Counted from the first letter of the stretch, positions 1 to 9,671 are shown. The stretch is DNA of 64,000 nt from Thermincola ferriacetica (GCF_001263415.1 NZ_LGTE01000003.1:62001-126000), one strand, 5' to 3'. The notes: generated by a model not told the origin, from the sequence alone. Made by a program: numbers and translations.

Positions 1-782
1 ATAAGGGCGCCCGCCAGGGCAAGCGGTTTCCCTGATAAGGCTATGGTTATATCATCAGTGGCATGCTCTTTTTCCTGGGACAGATCCCGGAAGAGCCAGT
101 ACATTACCGGAGTGAAAAACATTACGTCTCTTAAAAAGACGGTAATCCAGTTTAAAATTGAGTCAGACCTGATGATATGAGCAAGTTCATGGGCCAATAC
201 CGCTTCCAGTTCATCTTCATCTAGGTTGTCAATAAGTCCCTGGGAAAGAACAATTACCGGCTTTTTAAAACCAAAGGTAAAAGACCGGGCAAACCGATCC
301 CTTGTGACAAGTACCCTTGGTACCGCAATATCTGCTTTATGGCATAGCCCTTTTAAGATTTTGAACAACACCGGGAAATTTTCCGGCAAGGCAAAACCAT
401 AACGCCGAATCATCCTGTTGCAGGCTATCAGGCTGACAATAGCCTTAAAGATGGCCAGGGCGCCTGTAAGAAGAAACAGCGGCGTTATATAAGTGGCTAA
501 GACATTTCCCATGGAACAAAGCCACTGGTTTATCATATTAAATGTCTTATGGTTATAATCAACAGTTAAGATACACTGCTGGTACCGAGTAGTTTGCAGT
601 ATAATAAACGCGCCAAAGGGAAGCAACAGGGGAATAAACAGCATGTATACCTTTGCCCTGGCATTTTGAAACCTCGGCATCCTAAATAACTGCTTTATCA
701 GGACATAGGAAAAAAGAGTTCCGAATAATACATATAAAATAAAGGGGTGGGCTACCTGGGAAACAAATAGTTTGAAATCCAT
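1..782 (-). CDS. BlaR1/MecR1-type M56 membrane zinc peptidase, partial (C-terminus beyond window)
   Basis: The reading frame opens at an ATG at 782 and runs off the left edge, giving about 260 residues. The N-terminal half has several hydrophobic membrane segments. Near residue 215 there is an HELAH zinc-metallopeptidase motif (HExxH), in the context expected for the M56 peptidase of BlaR1/MecR1-like antirepressors. The start has a G-rich ribosome site (AGGGGG) about 10 nt upstream, inside the end of the preceding repressor gene. It lies 2 nt after the BlaI-type repressor stop, so the two are a classic repressor/sensor-protease pair. In known systems the membrane protease senses a cell-wall signal and triggers repressor cleavage. 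Whether this one carries a penicillin-binding sensor domain cannot be seen. Confidence 0.85.
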   Translation of the reverse strand, partial: MDFKLFVSQVAHPFILYVLFGTLFSYVLIKQLFRMPRFQNARAKVYMLFIPLLLPFGAFIILQTTRYQQCILTVDYNHKTFNMINQWLCSMGNVLATYITPLFLLTGALAIFKAIVSLIACNRMIRRYGFALPENFPVLFKILKGLCHKADIAVPRVLVTRDRFARSFTFGFKKPVIVLSQGLIDNLDEDELEAVLAHELAHIIRSDSILNWITVFLRDVMFFTPVMYWLFRDLSQEKEHATDDITIALSGKPLALAGAL

Positions 783-784
783 TT

Positions 785-1225
785 TTACTTAGCCCCCTTG
801 GACCGCCTTTCCCTGATAAGCTTCTCCAGTTCGGCGATCTTATTTTCATCCTCCGAGCTAATCCTCTCAACTAAATGGGATATCGCAGGTTCAGCAAATT
901 CTTCTAACAGCCCGTCAAGCACTTCACTGACAACTTGCTTGGAAAATTCCTCCTGGGATACTGTGGGCGTATAGACATAAGCATTACCCAAAGGTTCTTT
1001 AGTGAGCAAATTCTTCTCCGCCAACCTGCCCATAATGGTCATTACAGTAGTATAGGCTATCTCTCTTTGTAACCGAAGCGCTTCATATACATCCCTAACA
1101 GTAGCCTTGCCTTCTTTCCAAATAATTCCCATAATATCGGCTTCTAAATCACCCAAAACCTTTTTCAGCCCCATTTTATGAGGTTTGAAATCTGAAATCA
1201 GGCTCTTGAAAAACTTCACCCTCAT
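785..1225 (-). CDS. BlaI/MecI/CopY-family transcriptional repressor
   Basis: About 146 residues. The winged-helix segment (GDLEADIMGIIWKEGKATV, then TVMTIMGRLAEKNLL) is typical of the BlaI/MecI/CopY family, followed by a helical C-terminal dimerisation and cleavage region. The frame is open further upstream to 1279, but that extension would be encoded by the probable operator. I chose the ATG at 1225, which follows GGGAGGGA; a GTG two codons later has better spacing and is a real alternative. It is followed after 2 nt by the M56 peptidase gene, so it probably represses this pair and is inactivated by it. The signal is unknown and beta-lactam need not be the inducer. Confidence 0.85.
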   Translation of the reverse strand: MRVKFFKSLISDFKPHKMGLKKVLGDLEADIMGIIWKEGKATVRDVYEALRLQREIAYTTVMTIMGRLAEKNLLTKEPLGNAYVYTPTVSQEEFSKQVVSEVLDGLLEEFAEPAISHLVERISSEDENKIAELEKLIRERRSKGAK

Positions 1226-1254
1226 TCCCTCCCTATATATCTGTAAGAACATCA

Positions 1255-1287
1255 TACTACATATTGGTACTACAGTCAATAGTAGTA
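1255..1287. promoter_or_regulatory. Probable BlaI-type operator
   Basis: There is a dyad TACTAC-N8-GTAGTA at 1268-1287 plus an additional TACTAC half-site at 1255-1260, immediately upstream of the repressor start. BlaI/MecI/CopY proteins are known to bind TACA/TGTA-centred dyads with flanking TACTAC-like arms. Autoregulation is inferred from position. It lies between the repressor and the divergent Na/Pi transporter, so it could affect both. Confidence 0.55.
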
Positions 1288-1365
1288 TTTGGTTTATGAC
1301 TGTCCGTCATATTTTCGCATATCCCACATAAGAGTTATTGTAACCTCTTAAACCGGAGGTAAAAT

Positions 1366-2289
1366 ATGACTGTTTTGTTGAAACTGAGCGCCGGCATGGC
1401 CCTGTTGCTGTTTGGCATGCAGTTTATGAAAACGGGTCTGGAAAATGTAGCCCAACGCCGAATGCGGCAGGCTCTGCATACCCTTACCCGAACCGCGGCT
1501 ATGGGTACCCTGGCCGGCACCATAATTACCATGTTAGTTCAAAGCAGCACTGCGATTACGGTAATGACAATAGGTTTGGTAAATGCCAGAGTTATCAGCT
1601 TTACCCAGGCCCTGGGCATTGTCCTGGGCACTAATATAGGTACATGTATAACAACGCAAATCATTTCCTTTAACCTGAATGACCTGGCCCTCCCCGCTAT
1701 CGGATTAGGCGCCATCATCATGACCTGGAGTAGGAGGAAGGGCTGGTATTACCTGGGGCAGTCAATTGTGGGGTTTGGTATCGTGTTTTTGGGCATTGGC
1801 GTAATAACCGGCTCCATGGAGCCCCTAAAAAATTCTTCCTTGTTTAACACCGTAATGCATTCGCTGGGGCAATCGCATCTCCTGGCACTTCTGGCAGGTA
1901 TAACAGTTACAGCGTTAATCCACAGCAGCAGCACGACCACCGGTATTATCATTGCTTTGTCTCACCAGGGACTGATAGACTTGCCCATGGCAATAGCCAT
2001 GGTCCTGGGCAGTAACATTGGCACCTGTATTACCGGAATACTGGCAGCCATCGGCAGTTCACCTGCAGCGCAAAGGGTGGCGTGGGCTCACGTTCTTTTA
2101 AATGTGGTAGGTGTACTGATCTTCTTTCCTTTAATTGCTCCGTTCAGCAACCTGTTAACCATAACTGCCGATAGCCTGCCCCGCCAGATTGCCAATGCGC
2201 ATACCATTTTCAACGTCATCAGCTCGCTGGCAGTACTCCCGTTTATCAGGCAGTTCGCCGCCCTGCTGGAAAGGATAGTGCCGGATTAA
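1366..2289 (+). CDS. Na+/Pi-cotransporter family protein (short, without PhoU domain)
   Basis: A 307-residue integral membrane protein. It carries the two inverted-repeat signature segments of the Na/Pi cotransporter II (NptA/YjbB-like) family: MLVQSSTAITVMTIGL near residues 56-71 and ALIHSSSTTTGIIIAL near 185-200, each followed by a GxNIGTCIT motif. Many relatives have a C-terminal PhoU-like domain. This one stops after the membrane part. The start has a strong GGAGG site (CCGGAGGTAAAAT before ATG). The family exports or imports phosphate with sodium, but the exact substrate and direction cannot be read here. Transcribed divergently from the BlaI gene. Confidence 0.85.
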   Translation: MTVLLKLSAGMALLLFGMQFMKTGLENVAQRRMRQALHTLTRTAAMGTLAGTIITMLVQSSTAITVMTIGLVNARVISFTQALGIVLGTNIGTCITTQIISFNLNDLALPAIGLGAIIMTWSRRKGWYYLGQSIVGFGIVFLGIGVITGSMEPLKNSSLFNTVMHSLGQSHLLALLAGITVTALIHSSSTTTGIIIALSHQGLIDLPMAIAMVLGSNIGTCITGILAAIGSSPAAQRVAWAHVLLNVVGVLIFFPLIAPFSNLLTITADSLPRQIANAHTIFNVISSLAVLPFIRQFAALLERIVPD

Positions 2290-2311
2290 GACCAGGGCCC
2301 TGCCCGACATA

Positions 2312-2334
2312 AAAAGCAGGCCAGGCCTGCTTTT
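2312..2334. terminator. Bidirectional terminator between convergent genes
   Basis: A near-perfect palindrome (AAAAGCAGGCC-A-GGCCTGCTTTT) lies between the stops of the Na/Pi transporter (+) and the chemoreceptor (-). It has T-rich tails both ways. Confidence 0.8.
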
Positions 2335-2337
2335 CCC

Positions 2338-4011
2338 TTATACTTTAAAACGGCTGACACTTTCCCTGAGCTCATTGGCCAGGTCCGCCAAAACACTGGC
2401 TGAGGCTGCCGTTTCTTCCACAGATGCAGTCTGTTCTTCAGCCGCTGCAGCCACCTGTTGGGCGCTGGCGGCTGTTTCCTCGGAAATACTGGCAACGTTT
2501 TGAATAGCGGCAACTGCCTGTCCAGCAGCGGCAGCCATCTCTTCGGCAGCTACGGAAACCTCCTGGATCTGGTCCACTACTTTGGATATAGTATTCATAA
2601 TATTTTTAAATGCTTCGCCGGCATTATTTACAGCCACTGTTCCGTTAGCAACTTCCTGCAAACCTGATTCCATGGCCTGAACCGCCTGCTCTGTATCTTC
2701 CTGAATTTCTTTCACCAGGTCGGCTATTTGTTTTGCGGCCTCTCCCGACTGTTCCGCCAATTTTCTCACTTCTTCCGCTACAACCGCAAATCCCCGGCCC
2801 TGTTCCCCGGCCCTGGCTGCCTCAATGGCAGCATTTAAGGCAAGTAGGTTGGTCTGCTTCGCGATACCCGTGATTATATCCACTATGTAACCAATCTGCT
2901 GGGACCTTTCTCCCAATGCCCTGACAGTTAAAGCTGAATTATTTACAGTTGTACTTATGGACGCCATTTGTTTAATGGCATTTTCAACAGCCTTACCGCC
3001 CTCCAGGGCAGCTTCGTTAGCTTCATGGGAGGCGTTTAATACGTTTTGGGAATTGCCGGCAACCTGCTGGATGCCCTTGGACATCTCGTTAATGGTGAGT
3101 GATGTTTGTTCTATACTTTTGGACTGGTCTTCCGTTCCCGTAGCCACCATCTGGACAGTCTGGGCTATCTGCTCCGTAATCTTGGAAGATTCGGCTGCGC
3201 CGAAATTAAGAGTATCGGCATGATTAGCAACTTTTTCAGCAATGGTCACTATATTATTAACCAGTACACCAATATGGTCAATCATGCTGTTAAATTTTTC
3301 GCCGAGAAAACTGAATTCGTCCTGGGTATCGATATCCAGTTTGACAGATAAATCGCCTTTTTCAGCGTTGGTCATTCCGTCTACTATCTGGTTTATCGGC
3401 TTGGAAATGATGCGGGTAATCATGTAAAATATAAAACTGGTTACAAAAAGCGCAAAGTAGGCTCCCGCCATCATTTTTATCTGCAGGTTCCGGATCATCA
3501 CCTTGTGCCTGTTAGCAGGAACAGTTACGATCCAAAACCCGACCTGCTCCCCGCTCTTTGTAACAATTGGCCTGACCCCGACCTGATTACCGGCAATACT
3601 TTCCAGCCCGGCCCTGGTAGACCGCGCCAGGCGCTCCAATTCCTGCCCCCCAAACCCTTCCTTATTCACATCACCGGTGCTTCCGGCCAACAGTTGCCCT
3701 CTAAAATATAACTGCACAGTATCTCCTGTTAACTTAGCCAGTTTAGTAACAAAAGGAAAATCAGAGGCAATCTGCAAATCGCCTTTGTAAAGATTGCCGC
3801 CCCGAACATACCAATCCCCCGGATAGATAACTTCCAGCAGCTCACTCCCAGTCGCTATATCAGACATAAGCTTTTCACTAATCAACGCTTTCATCTGACC
3901 ATCCATGTTATTCAGCGCGTAAAGTCCGACCCCGGTGGCCACAAAAAACAGCATTATCACAAACACCACAACCAGTTTTAGTCCGAAGCTGCGCTTTAAC
4001 AAGACTACCAC
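2338..4011 (-). CDS. Methyl-accepting chemotaxis protein
   Basis: 557 residues. The N-terminal TM helix is at about 10-30, followed by an extracellular Cache-like sensor region of about 150 residues. A second TM helix is at about 185-205 and a HAMP linker at about 206-260. The long cytoplasmic helical signalling domain has the hairpin tip [19 protein letters not shown] near residue 390. Alanine/glutamate-rich methylation-type helices flank the tip. The ligand is unknown. The GTG start at 4011 abuts its AGGGGAGA site, so a TTG three codons in (4002) is a credible alternative. A sigma-H-like promoter lies about 50 bp upstream. It is monocistronic, ending at a shared terminator. Confidence 0.9.
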   Translation of the reverse strand: MVVLLKRSFGLKLVVVFVIMLFFVATGVGLYALNNMDGQMKALISEKLMSDIATGSELLEVIYPGDWYVRGGNLYKGDLQIASDFPFVTKLAKLTGDTVQLYFRGQLLAGSTGDVNKEGFGGQELERLARSTRAGLESIAGNQVGVRPIVTKSGEQVGFWIVTVPANRHKVMIRNLQIKMMAGAYFALFVTSFIFYMITRIISKPINQIVDGMTNAEKGDLSVKLDIDTQDEFSFLGEKFNSMIDHIGVLVNNIVTIAEKVANHADTLNFGAAESSKITEQIAQTVQMVATGTEDQSKSIEQTSLTINEMSKGIQQVAGNSQNVLNASHEANEAALEGGKAVENAIKQMASISTTVNNSALTVRALGERSQQIGYIVDIITGIAKQTNLLALNAAIEAARAGEQGRGFAVVAEEVRKLAEQSGEAAKQIADLVKEIQEDTEQAVQAMESGLQEVANGTVAVNNAGEAFKNIMNTISKVVDQIQEVSVAAEEMAAAAGQAVAAIQNVASISEETAASAQQVAAAAEEQTASVEETAASASVLADLANELRESVSRFKV

Positions 4012-4062
4012 TCTCCCCTAATCCGACTTAGATATAACGTGCAAGTACTTAATTCGTTATTT

Positions 4063-4089
4063 TTCGACAAGGAGATGGAAAGTTCCTTC
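4063..4089 (-). promoter_or_regulatory. Sigma-H-like promoter of chemoreceptor gene
   Basis: On the minus strand, GAAGGAACT - 12 nt - GTCGAAAA. This fits the Bacillus sigma-H pattern RnAGGAwWW-N11-12-RnnGAAT with mismatches in the last bases. One of five such sites in this window, all in the sense orientation. Confidence 0.45.
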
Positions 4090-4111
4090 TTTTGGCAGAA
4101 CCGGAGCAAAA

Positions 4112-4135
4112 AATAAACCTGAGCCGCGGCTCAGG
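4112..4135 (-). terminator. Intrinsic terminator of the 102-aa gene
   Basis: A perfect 18-bp palindrome (CCTGAGCCGCGGCTCAGG, 4118-4135) is followed on the minus strand by TTTATTTTTT. It overlaps the stop codon of the gene it ends. Confidence 0.8.
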
Positions 4136-4439
4136 TCTTTAGCTTAATTTCCGAGCGTTTATGACCAATGCCGTCCAGGTAACCGATGGTATAACACTCC
4201 CTGGCATGAATATCCAGGAGGTTATCCAGGGCAACCATGATATCCTTGACATTACCCGTTTTGTGTTCCGACATGTAGTTATAAAATACTTTTTTCAAGA
4301 GCCGGTTATTTTTAGCCAGCAAGCTCTTAATTCCAGCTTTTTCCGGTGTGTCCAGCCTGTTCATAATCTGGTCATGCAAAATTTCTAATGCAGAACTTTT
4401 AAGCAACTTCAAATCTGGTCTTTTGGGGTTTTGGTCCAT
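4131..4439 (-). CDS. Hypothetical 102-aa cytoplasmic protein
   Basis: A charged, soluble, mostly helical protein with no signal peptide or membrane segment and no family I recognise. It is preceded by an AGGTGAAAAT ribosome site and ends on a strong terminator, so it is very likely expressed. The C-terminal half contains HARECYTIGYLDGIG, which resembles the helical tail of small Firmicute regulatory or antirepressor-like proteins, but this is only a resemblance. It lies downstream of a small membrane protein and the D,D-carboxypeptidase on the same strand, with a 48-bp gap. Confidence 0.65.
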   Translation of the reverse strand: MDQNPKRPDLKLLKSSALEILHDQIMNRLDTPEKAGIKSLLAKNNRLLKKVFYNYMSEHKTGNVKDIMVALDNLLDIHARECYTIGYLDGIGHKRSEIKLKT

Positions 4440-4487
4440 ATTTTCACCTCAATAAATAGTATCTCCCAAATAGACCAATTTATTTAA

Positions 4488-4742
4488 CTAACCTATATCT
4501 TTCATACGTTTAATATGTTTGAACCGGTTATAACTCCACCATAAATCAATTAAAAAGAAAGCAACAGTAAGAAAAAAAAGGGCTCCAACAATTGTCAGGT
4601 ACAGACCAAAAGTCTTCTGAAGCCATACCAGAAAAAAACAATATAAAATCATAAATACAACCCCGAGACCCCATGTTACAAAAGCTGTCGTAACTTTGAT
4701 TATCTCATCCCAAAAGGCTTCAAAAAACAATTTTACATCCAT
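4488..4742 (-). CDS. Hypothetical small membrane protein, two TM helices
   Basis: 84 residues. Two hydrophobic stretches at about 18-42 and 46-68 are separated by a short loop, with a basic C-terminal tail (NRFKHIKRMK) that should face the cytoplasm. The upstream AAAGGG is a modest ribosome site. It lies 33 bp after the D,D-carboxypeptidase stop on the same strand, so it is probably cotranscribed with it. No family recognised. Confidence 0.65.
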   Translation of the reverse strand: MDVKLFFEAFWDEIIKVTTAFVTWGLGVVFMILYCFFLVWLQKTFGLYLTIVGALFFLTVAFFLIDLWWSYNRFKHIKRMKDIG

Positions 4743-4775
4743 TTTACCAAACCAACCCTTTCTAACTTTTGCCGT

Positions 4776-6017
4776 TTACCTGATGGGGCCCCTGTAAAAA
4801 TGTTTGAAACCTTTTCTGTACCGCCGTAAAGCGCGTTTCCTGTTCCATGTTATTACAAACCCCAGACAAAGGGTGATTCCTGCCACCGGCAGTATCCAAG
4901 GGTGCCTTTCCACCATCACTTTTTTATCAACGGCATTGGCCGCCACCAAATATACGCGCCCGATTTCCTTATCGCCGAAGTTATAAGTAATATATCCGAC
5001 CTTTTGGCCTTTTTTGATAGGAGCAGCCAATCCCTTGAAAATAATGGTTTTTGCTTTGGGAACCTCATTGTCCGCCAGTTTGCCGGTAAAGTATTGTTCC
5101 TTTTCCGTGACAACCCGCACTTTACCTGTCCCGTCTTTGACAGAAATCTCCTGTATGAACTTGCCTTTCTCGACAAGTTTGGTTGTCCGGAAATTTTTAA
5201 ATCCATAGTCAAGCAGGGCCATAGAATCTGTCCAAATGTTATTCCCCACCGAACCCAAAACCACCGCTATAAACTCCTGGTCCCCACGTTTTGCGGATGA
5301 AACCAGGCACTGCTGGGCAACCCTTGTGTAGCCCGTCTTAATTCCATTAGCCCCTTCATAGCGCCACAACAATTTATTATGGTTTATGAGTCTGAAGAAA
5401 TTGGCCGGATCGGCCCGTTTAATTTCCTTTACCTTGGTAGCGGCCATCTCCCGAAACAAAGGCAATTCCATAGCATGTTTGGCAATCATGGCTAAATCCC
5501 TGGCAGTGGTATAATGTTCATCATTGGGCAACCCATTAGGGTTGCAAAAATTGGAATTTGTTGCGCCCCATTCTTTCGCTTTTTTGTTCATCAGCTCTAC
5601 AAAGGCAGGCACAGAACCGGCAATATGCTCGGCTACAGCCACAGCCGCGTCATTTCCAGAGCTTAAAAGTACGCCGTATAACAGGTCTTCCAGAGTCAGG
5701 GTTTCCCCTGCCGTCAGATAAATAGATGAACCTTCCTGCGTTACAGCGTTTTTACTTACCGTAACTTTGTCGTTAACATCCCCTTCCTCCAACGCTATGG
5801 CCACTGTCAGTATTTTGGTTGTGCTCGCTGGAGGCAGCCGGAGATCCGGGTTTTTGGCGTAAAGCACCTGGCCGCTTCTGGCATCAATCAAAACCCCGGC
5901 TTTTCCGACAATACCGGGTTCCTGGGCATATACCGGAGCAATAACCGGTCCTCCTACAACAGTTATTACAAAAAAAACCACCAACAATATACTGATTGAC
6001 CGTTTACCAAAGGACAT
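4776..6017 (-). CDS. D-alanyl-D-alanine carboxypeptidase (S11, DacA/DacF type)
   Basis: 413 residues. An N-terminal signal peptide is followed by the S11 peptidase domain with its three catalytic motifs: SxxK in PPASTTKILT (about residue 65), SGN in LSSGNDAAVAVAE (about 120) and KTG in GIKTGYTR (about 225). A PBP5-like beta domain follows. A C-terminal TM helix (about 370-390) with a basic tail holds the enzyme on the outer face of the membrane. The family trims the terminal D-Ala from peptidoglycan pentapeptide and controls cross-linking; relatives act in vegetative wall or spore cortex. Start supported by GGGGGTAACA before ATG. Confidence 0.93.
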   Translation of the reverse strand: MSFGKRSISILLVVFFVITVVGGPVIAPVYAQEPGIVGKAGVLIDARSGQVLYAKNPDLRLPPASTTKILTVAIALEEGDVNDKVTVSKNAVTQEGSSIYLTAGETLTLEDLLYGVLLSSGNDAAVAVAEHIAGSVPAFVELMNKKAKEWGATNSNFCNPNGLPNDEHYTTARDLAMIAKHAMELPLFREMAATKVKEIKRADPANFFRLINHNKLLWRYEGANGIKTGYTRVAQQCLVSSAKRGDQEFIAVVLGSVGNNIWTDSMALLDYGFKNFRTTKLVEKGKFIQEISVKDGTGKVRVVTEKEQYFTGKLADNEVPKAKTIIFKGLAAPIKKGQKVGYITYNFGDKEIGRVYLVAANAVDKKVMVERHPWILPVAGITLCLGFVITWNRKRALRRYRKGFKHFYRGPIR

Positions 6018-6127
6018 TGTTACCCCCTAAATAAATTAATTGTGAAGTACTTATTTCCTGATTTACCTCGTTTTATTTTTTTCGCTATGAAAACAAATAA
6101 TCCTGTTAAAAAAGAACAAAAGATTAT

Positions 6128-6178
6128 TAACAAAGGCAGAAACCCGATTTCACATAGAGTACGAACCGGGTTTCTGCC
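6128..6178 (-). terminator. Terminator of the 1118-aa SLH gene
   Basis: A long hairpin with 12-bp arms (GGCAGAAACCCG / CGGGTTTCTGCC, 6135-6178) lies 25 bp after the stop. The minus-strand tail is moderately T-rich. Confidence 0.7.
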
Positions 6179-6202
6179 ATAATGTCATAGCTTTTTTAGA
6201 GC

Positions 6203-9200
6203 CTATTTCTTTTGTTCGGCCAGTGTTTCCATAAGCCGCACCATCATAGCAGCCGCCTGGGCCCTGGTAGTAGTTCCCTGAGGTAGAAATCTGTATTCTC
6301 CCGTTCCCTGCAAAAGCCCGGCCTCTACTACCGAAGCAACTTCTATATCAGCAAACTTACTAACCTTTTTGCCATCTACAAAGCTGTCGAGAACTTCCTT
6401 GGCCTTGTCATTGTCAAGCATTTCCACATTTGCCGCCCTTGCCAGCATTACGGCTGCCTGCTCCCTGGTGATGGTTCTGGCGGGCGCAAAATAGCTGGCT
6501 GAAACGCCGTTCACTATACCCGCCCGCACCGCTGCCTCAACATAGGGAAAAGCCCAATGATTCTCATCAACATCACGGAAGGACTCGCTTTGCGGCTCGT
6601 ATGGGTCCAAACCGCAGGCCTTGGCCAACATAGTGGCAAATTCAGCTCTGGTAATTAGCCCATCGGGATTGAAACGTGAACTTGGCTGGCCTGTAATAAT
6701 TCCCTGGGAAATCAGATACTCAATATCCTTCTCAGCCCAATGGTTTATTATATCGTCGAAGGTTTTAAAATATACCATTACCGCATATTTTCCTTCTTTG
6801 TCCGTTTTAACGGATATAGTTTTATTTTCTGTATTTATTTTCCCTCCCAGAACCTTCCATTCATCTTTGTCCTCATCATAATAAAACACCGACAGTCTAC
6901 GGGCCTGCGCATCTTTTATTACCTTATCGTACTTTAATGTCAGGACAAAAGGTTCGAGAGGCGCCCGCTCAAAATCAATGTCTGTTACCGGCCCGACGTA
7001 GGCCGCGGAAAGGGGTGGTTCTTCGATATCTTCCGGGTCAACTATTTTCATATTGAGAGTATTTTCGGCGTAATCATTCCCGGCCGTTTTTATATTTAGG
7101 AACTCACCGAAAGCCTTGGTTTCTTCTCCTTTTTTCACCGTAAGTTCAACTTCCGCACCGGTTTTGGCGATGTCGTTGTAATAAACGGTATACTTTTTCG
7201 TTGTTGTTTTACTCCCTCCGGTCGCGGATATATCGATAGAATTTGCTCCTGCGACAAGAGTTACGGATTTGGAAAAATCCCCGCCCTGGTCAAAATCGAC
7301 GACCTCATTATTTATCTTCAATCCGCCGGCCTGTGTCCGTTCAACTTGGCCAGTTATTTTAAGCTTGTTGGAAAAGACCGTCATCCCGTCAAAGATTGAA
7401 TATACTGTCACCCCGGGGGAGTTATCATATTTAACTTTTAACTTTTTTTCCAGGGGTTTGTCTGCTCCGTAATCAACAGTAATCTTGATTTCATTATCCC
7501 CTTCTTTTAATTTCACAGGCTGGTCAAAAGCCCCGGTATTCCCGTCACGAACTACCTTGTATGTACGTCCGTCACACTCCATAGTAAAGGAGTTCAAACC
7601 GTCTACAGGGTAAACGGTACCCTTGACGTTGATGTAACCGGTGGTCACAGTGGACCCGTCCATGGGTGAGTCAATCTTTAATACAGGGTCTCCGGTATAA
7701 TAAACTACAATAGTCTTACCGGTTGTAACCCCGTCTTTTGTGGCTTTAAGGACTATATTGTTTACTTTTCTGGTCAGGTTCACCGTTTTCGAGAAATATC
7801 CATCGGCGCTTAAGGGAACAAGAGCATCATTGACAGTAAACCCCCACTTATCCGTATTAAACGCATACCCCGTAACAGTAACCGATGTCTGGGGAGTGGA
7901 AATACCCGATGAGGGTGCAGTAACGTTTATAATTGGGCTGGTATCACATTTGATGATCAGGGTTTTAGTCACCGTAGTATTACCGTCAGTAGCCGTCAGG
8001 GTCACAGTATTATCTCCCTGATTTAAAGTTAAGGTTTTCGCAAAGTTCCCATTGACATCAAAAGCTACTACAGACCCGTTTATTTTTAAACCGTCTTTTA
8101 CAGTATTGAACACTTGCCCGCCAATGGTTACTGTAGTGGAATACACTATTTCGTTCACGTTAGGGCTTGTTACATTGATTACCGGCACACCGCTGTAAGT
8201 AACCTTAATAGTAGTGGTCACCGTTACTCCGCCCGAGGTAGCCGCCGTAAATGTTATGGAGTTTAATCCCGGTTTAAGGTTAATTGTTTTGCTGAAAGAT
8301 TTATCGCTATTAATGGGAACATTTTCTTCGACAGGATTTAAACCGGTATTGTTTTTGACCTTCAGGGATGTGGTATTGGCATTGACCGTGCCCTTCACTG
8401 TAATAGTGTTATTCCCGGTGACATATCCATCGGCCGGTTCTGTGATTGTTACGGCAGGTCCGTTAGTATAGGTTAACCGGTAAGTATAGGTGTTAATTGA
8501 GCCGTTTTTGCCTACTTCCATGGGAATGTTATTCAAACCCGGTGTCAAGGTGATATTGGCAGAAAACGTACCTGTAGCGCTTAAAGGAACGCTGTTCCCA
8601 TTTATTTTCAGGGATGTGGCTCCAAAGGTGGCGCCCGTTAAAGTAACTGTGGCTGAAGTACTGGTTATTACTGAGTCGGGAGCAGGATTGAGGTTATAAA
8701 CGAAAGGTTGGCCGTTGTCATAAAGGACCCGAAATGTTCTAACTAAGGCGCCATTGTCCACATCGACAGTAAAACTGTTTTCACCGGGTTGAAGGAAAAA
8801 ATCCTCAGAAAAGGATCCGCTGACGGTCCGGCCGTTAATTGTGCCGCTCAGCGGAGTAAGTATGGAACCGGAAACAGTCACATGCCCCGAATTTACAACC
8901 ATCCAATCGGTTGCGGGCAGGCCGTTGACCTGCAGACTGTCCAGCAGCGCCGTCTGGTTGTAAGTTAAATAGAGATAGGTTTCGGAAGTAACTACCCCGC
9001 CGTCGGTAACTTTTACATGAACAGTATTCAGTCCCTGATTCAGGGTTAAAGGGTAAGTAAACCTGTCATCGGTATTAATGACTGCTTTGTTTCCGTTTAT
9101 CCACAGCTCAGTCCCAACCGTTCTGTTCTTTACAACGCCCTGAAGATTTATACTCGGCGATGAGACAACATCGTTTGTTTTGTGACTCGTCACCTCTACC

Positions 9201-9559
9201 TGTGGCGCAGTGGAGTCATAATAGACGTTTACGGTTTTGGTGGTGGTATGTCCGGTGGAACTGGTGGCTGTCACAGTGATTGTATTATCTCCTGCATTTA
9301 GTGTTACAGGCCAGTTAAAACGACCTCCCGCATCAAAAGCTACAACGGCGCCGTTGATCCGTAGGCCCGAAGCGGCCACATCGCTCACATAGCCGCTTAT
9401 ACTTACAGTATTGTTGTATACTACAGCCCCGTCAGCCGGACTCAAAATGGTCAGGCTCGGCGTCCCCGCCCAAACAGGCTTAACCGGGAGCAGGCTCAGT
9501 AAAAAAATGAAAATTGTCAATGTTACTACTATCTTGCCTCGCACATCAACCAAAACCAT
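6203..9559 (-). CDS. SLH-domain surface protein with tandem Ig-like (glucodextranase-like) repeats
   Basis: 1118 residues from the ATG at 9559, which has AAGGAG 8 nt upstream; an upstream in-frame ATG at 9631 lacks a ribosome site. A signal peptide (about 1-30, cleaved near VWAG) is followed by roughly ten Ig-like beta-sandwich repeats of about 80-95 residues. These recur with patterns such as LKINGxxVxFDxxGNF and LxxGxNTVTxTATxG. Three SLH domains fill the last 200 residues (HWAEKDIEYLISQGIITG, FRDVDENHWAFPYVEAAV, and a shorter third copy). SLH triplets bind pyruvylated secondary wall polymer, so this is a wall-anchored surface or S-layer-associated protein. No enzymatic domain seen; the role may be structural or adhesive. 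A sigma-H-like promoter lies just upstream. Confidence 0.9.
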   Translation of the reverse strand: MVLVDVRGKIVVTLTIFIFLLSLLPVKPVWAGTPSLTILSPADGAVVYNNTVSISGYVSDVAASGLRINGAVVAFDAGGRFNWPVTLNAGDNTITVTATSSTGHTTTKTVNVYYDSTAPQVEVTSHKTNDVVSSPSINLQGVVKNRTVGTELWINGNKAVINTDDRFTYPLTLNQGLNTVHVKVTDGGVVTSETYLYLTYNQTALLDSLQVNGLPATDWMVVNSGHVTVSGSILTPLSGTINGRTVSGSFSEDFFLQPGENSFTVDVDNGALVRTFRVLYDNGQPFVYNLNPAPDSVITSTSATVTLTGATFGATSLKINGNSVPLSATGTFSANITLTPGLNNIPMEVGKNGSINTYTYRLTYTNGPAVTITEPADGYVTGNNTITVKGTVNANTTSLKVKNNTGLNPVEENVPINSDKSFSKTINLKPGLNSITFTAATSGGVTVTTTIKVTYSGVPVINVTSPNVNEIVYSTTVTIGGQVFNTVKDGLKINGSVVAFDVNGNFAKTLTLNQGDNTVTLTATDGNTTVTKTLIIKCDTSPIINVTAPSSGISTPQTSVTVTGYAFNTDKWGFTVNDALVPLSADGYFSKTVNLTRKVNNIVLKATKDGVTTGKTIVVYYTGDPVLKIDSPMDGSTVTTGYINVKGTVYPVDGLNSFTMECDGRTYKVVRDGNTGAFDQPVKLKEGDNEIKITVDYGADKPLEKKLKVKYDNSPGVTVYSIFDGMTVFSNKLKITGQVERTQAGGLKINNEVVDFDQGGDFSKSVTLVAGANSIDISATGGSKTTTKKYTVYYNDIAKTGAEVELTVKKGEETKAFGEFLNIKTAGNDYAENTLNMKIVDPEDIEEPPLSAAYVGPVTDIDFERAPLEPFVLTLKYDKVIKDAQARRLSVFYYDEDKDEWKVLGGKINTENKTISVKTDKEGKYAVMVYFKTFDDIINHWAEKDIEYLISQGIITGQPSSRFNPDGLITRAEFATMLAKACGLDPYEPQSESFRDVDENHWAFPYVEAAVRAGIVNGVSASYFAPARTITREQAAVMLARAANVEMLDNDKAKEVLDSFVDGKKVSKFADIEVASVVEAGLLQGTGEYRFLPQGTTTRAQAAAMMVRLMETLAEQKK

Positions 9560-9601
9560 AAGACCACTCCTTAGCAAAATTTTGTAACATCTTCTATGTA
9601 T

Positions 9602-9627
9602 TTCGACAAATACTAACTTTTTCCTCG
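9602..9627 (-). promoter_or_regulatory. Sigma-H-like promoter of the SLH gene
   Basis: Minus strand: CGAGGAAAA - 11 nt - GTCGAAATA, about 43 bp before the start codon. The AGGA and GAA cores and the spacing fit sigma-H; the first base of the -35 deviates. Confidence 0.4.
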
Positions 9628-9634
9628 TCACCTT

Positions 9635-9671
9635 TGAAAAAAATAGCTGCCGCTGAAAAAGCGGCAGCTAT
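9635..9671 (-). terminator. Terminator of the splB operon
   Basis: A hairpin ATAGCTGCCGCT / AGCGGCAGCTAT (9643-9671) is followed on the minus strand by TTTTTTT. It overlaps the last codons of the spore photoproduct lyase gene. Confidence 0.85.

Noticed and set aside
6203-9559. Tandem repeats considered as CRISPR or satellite
   Set aside because: They are coding Ig-like repeats, diverged at DNA level, with no spacer structure.
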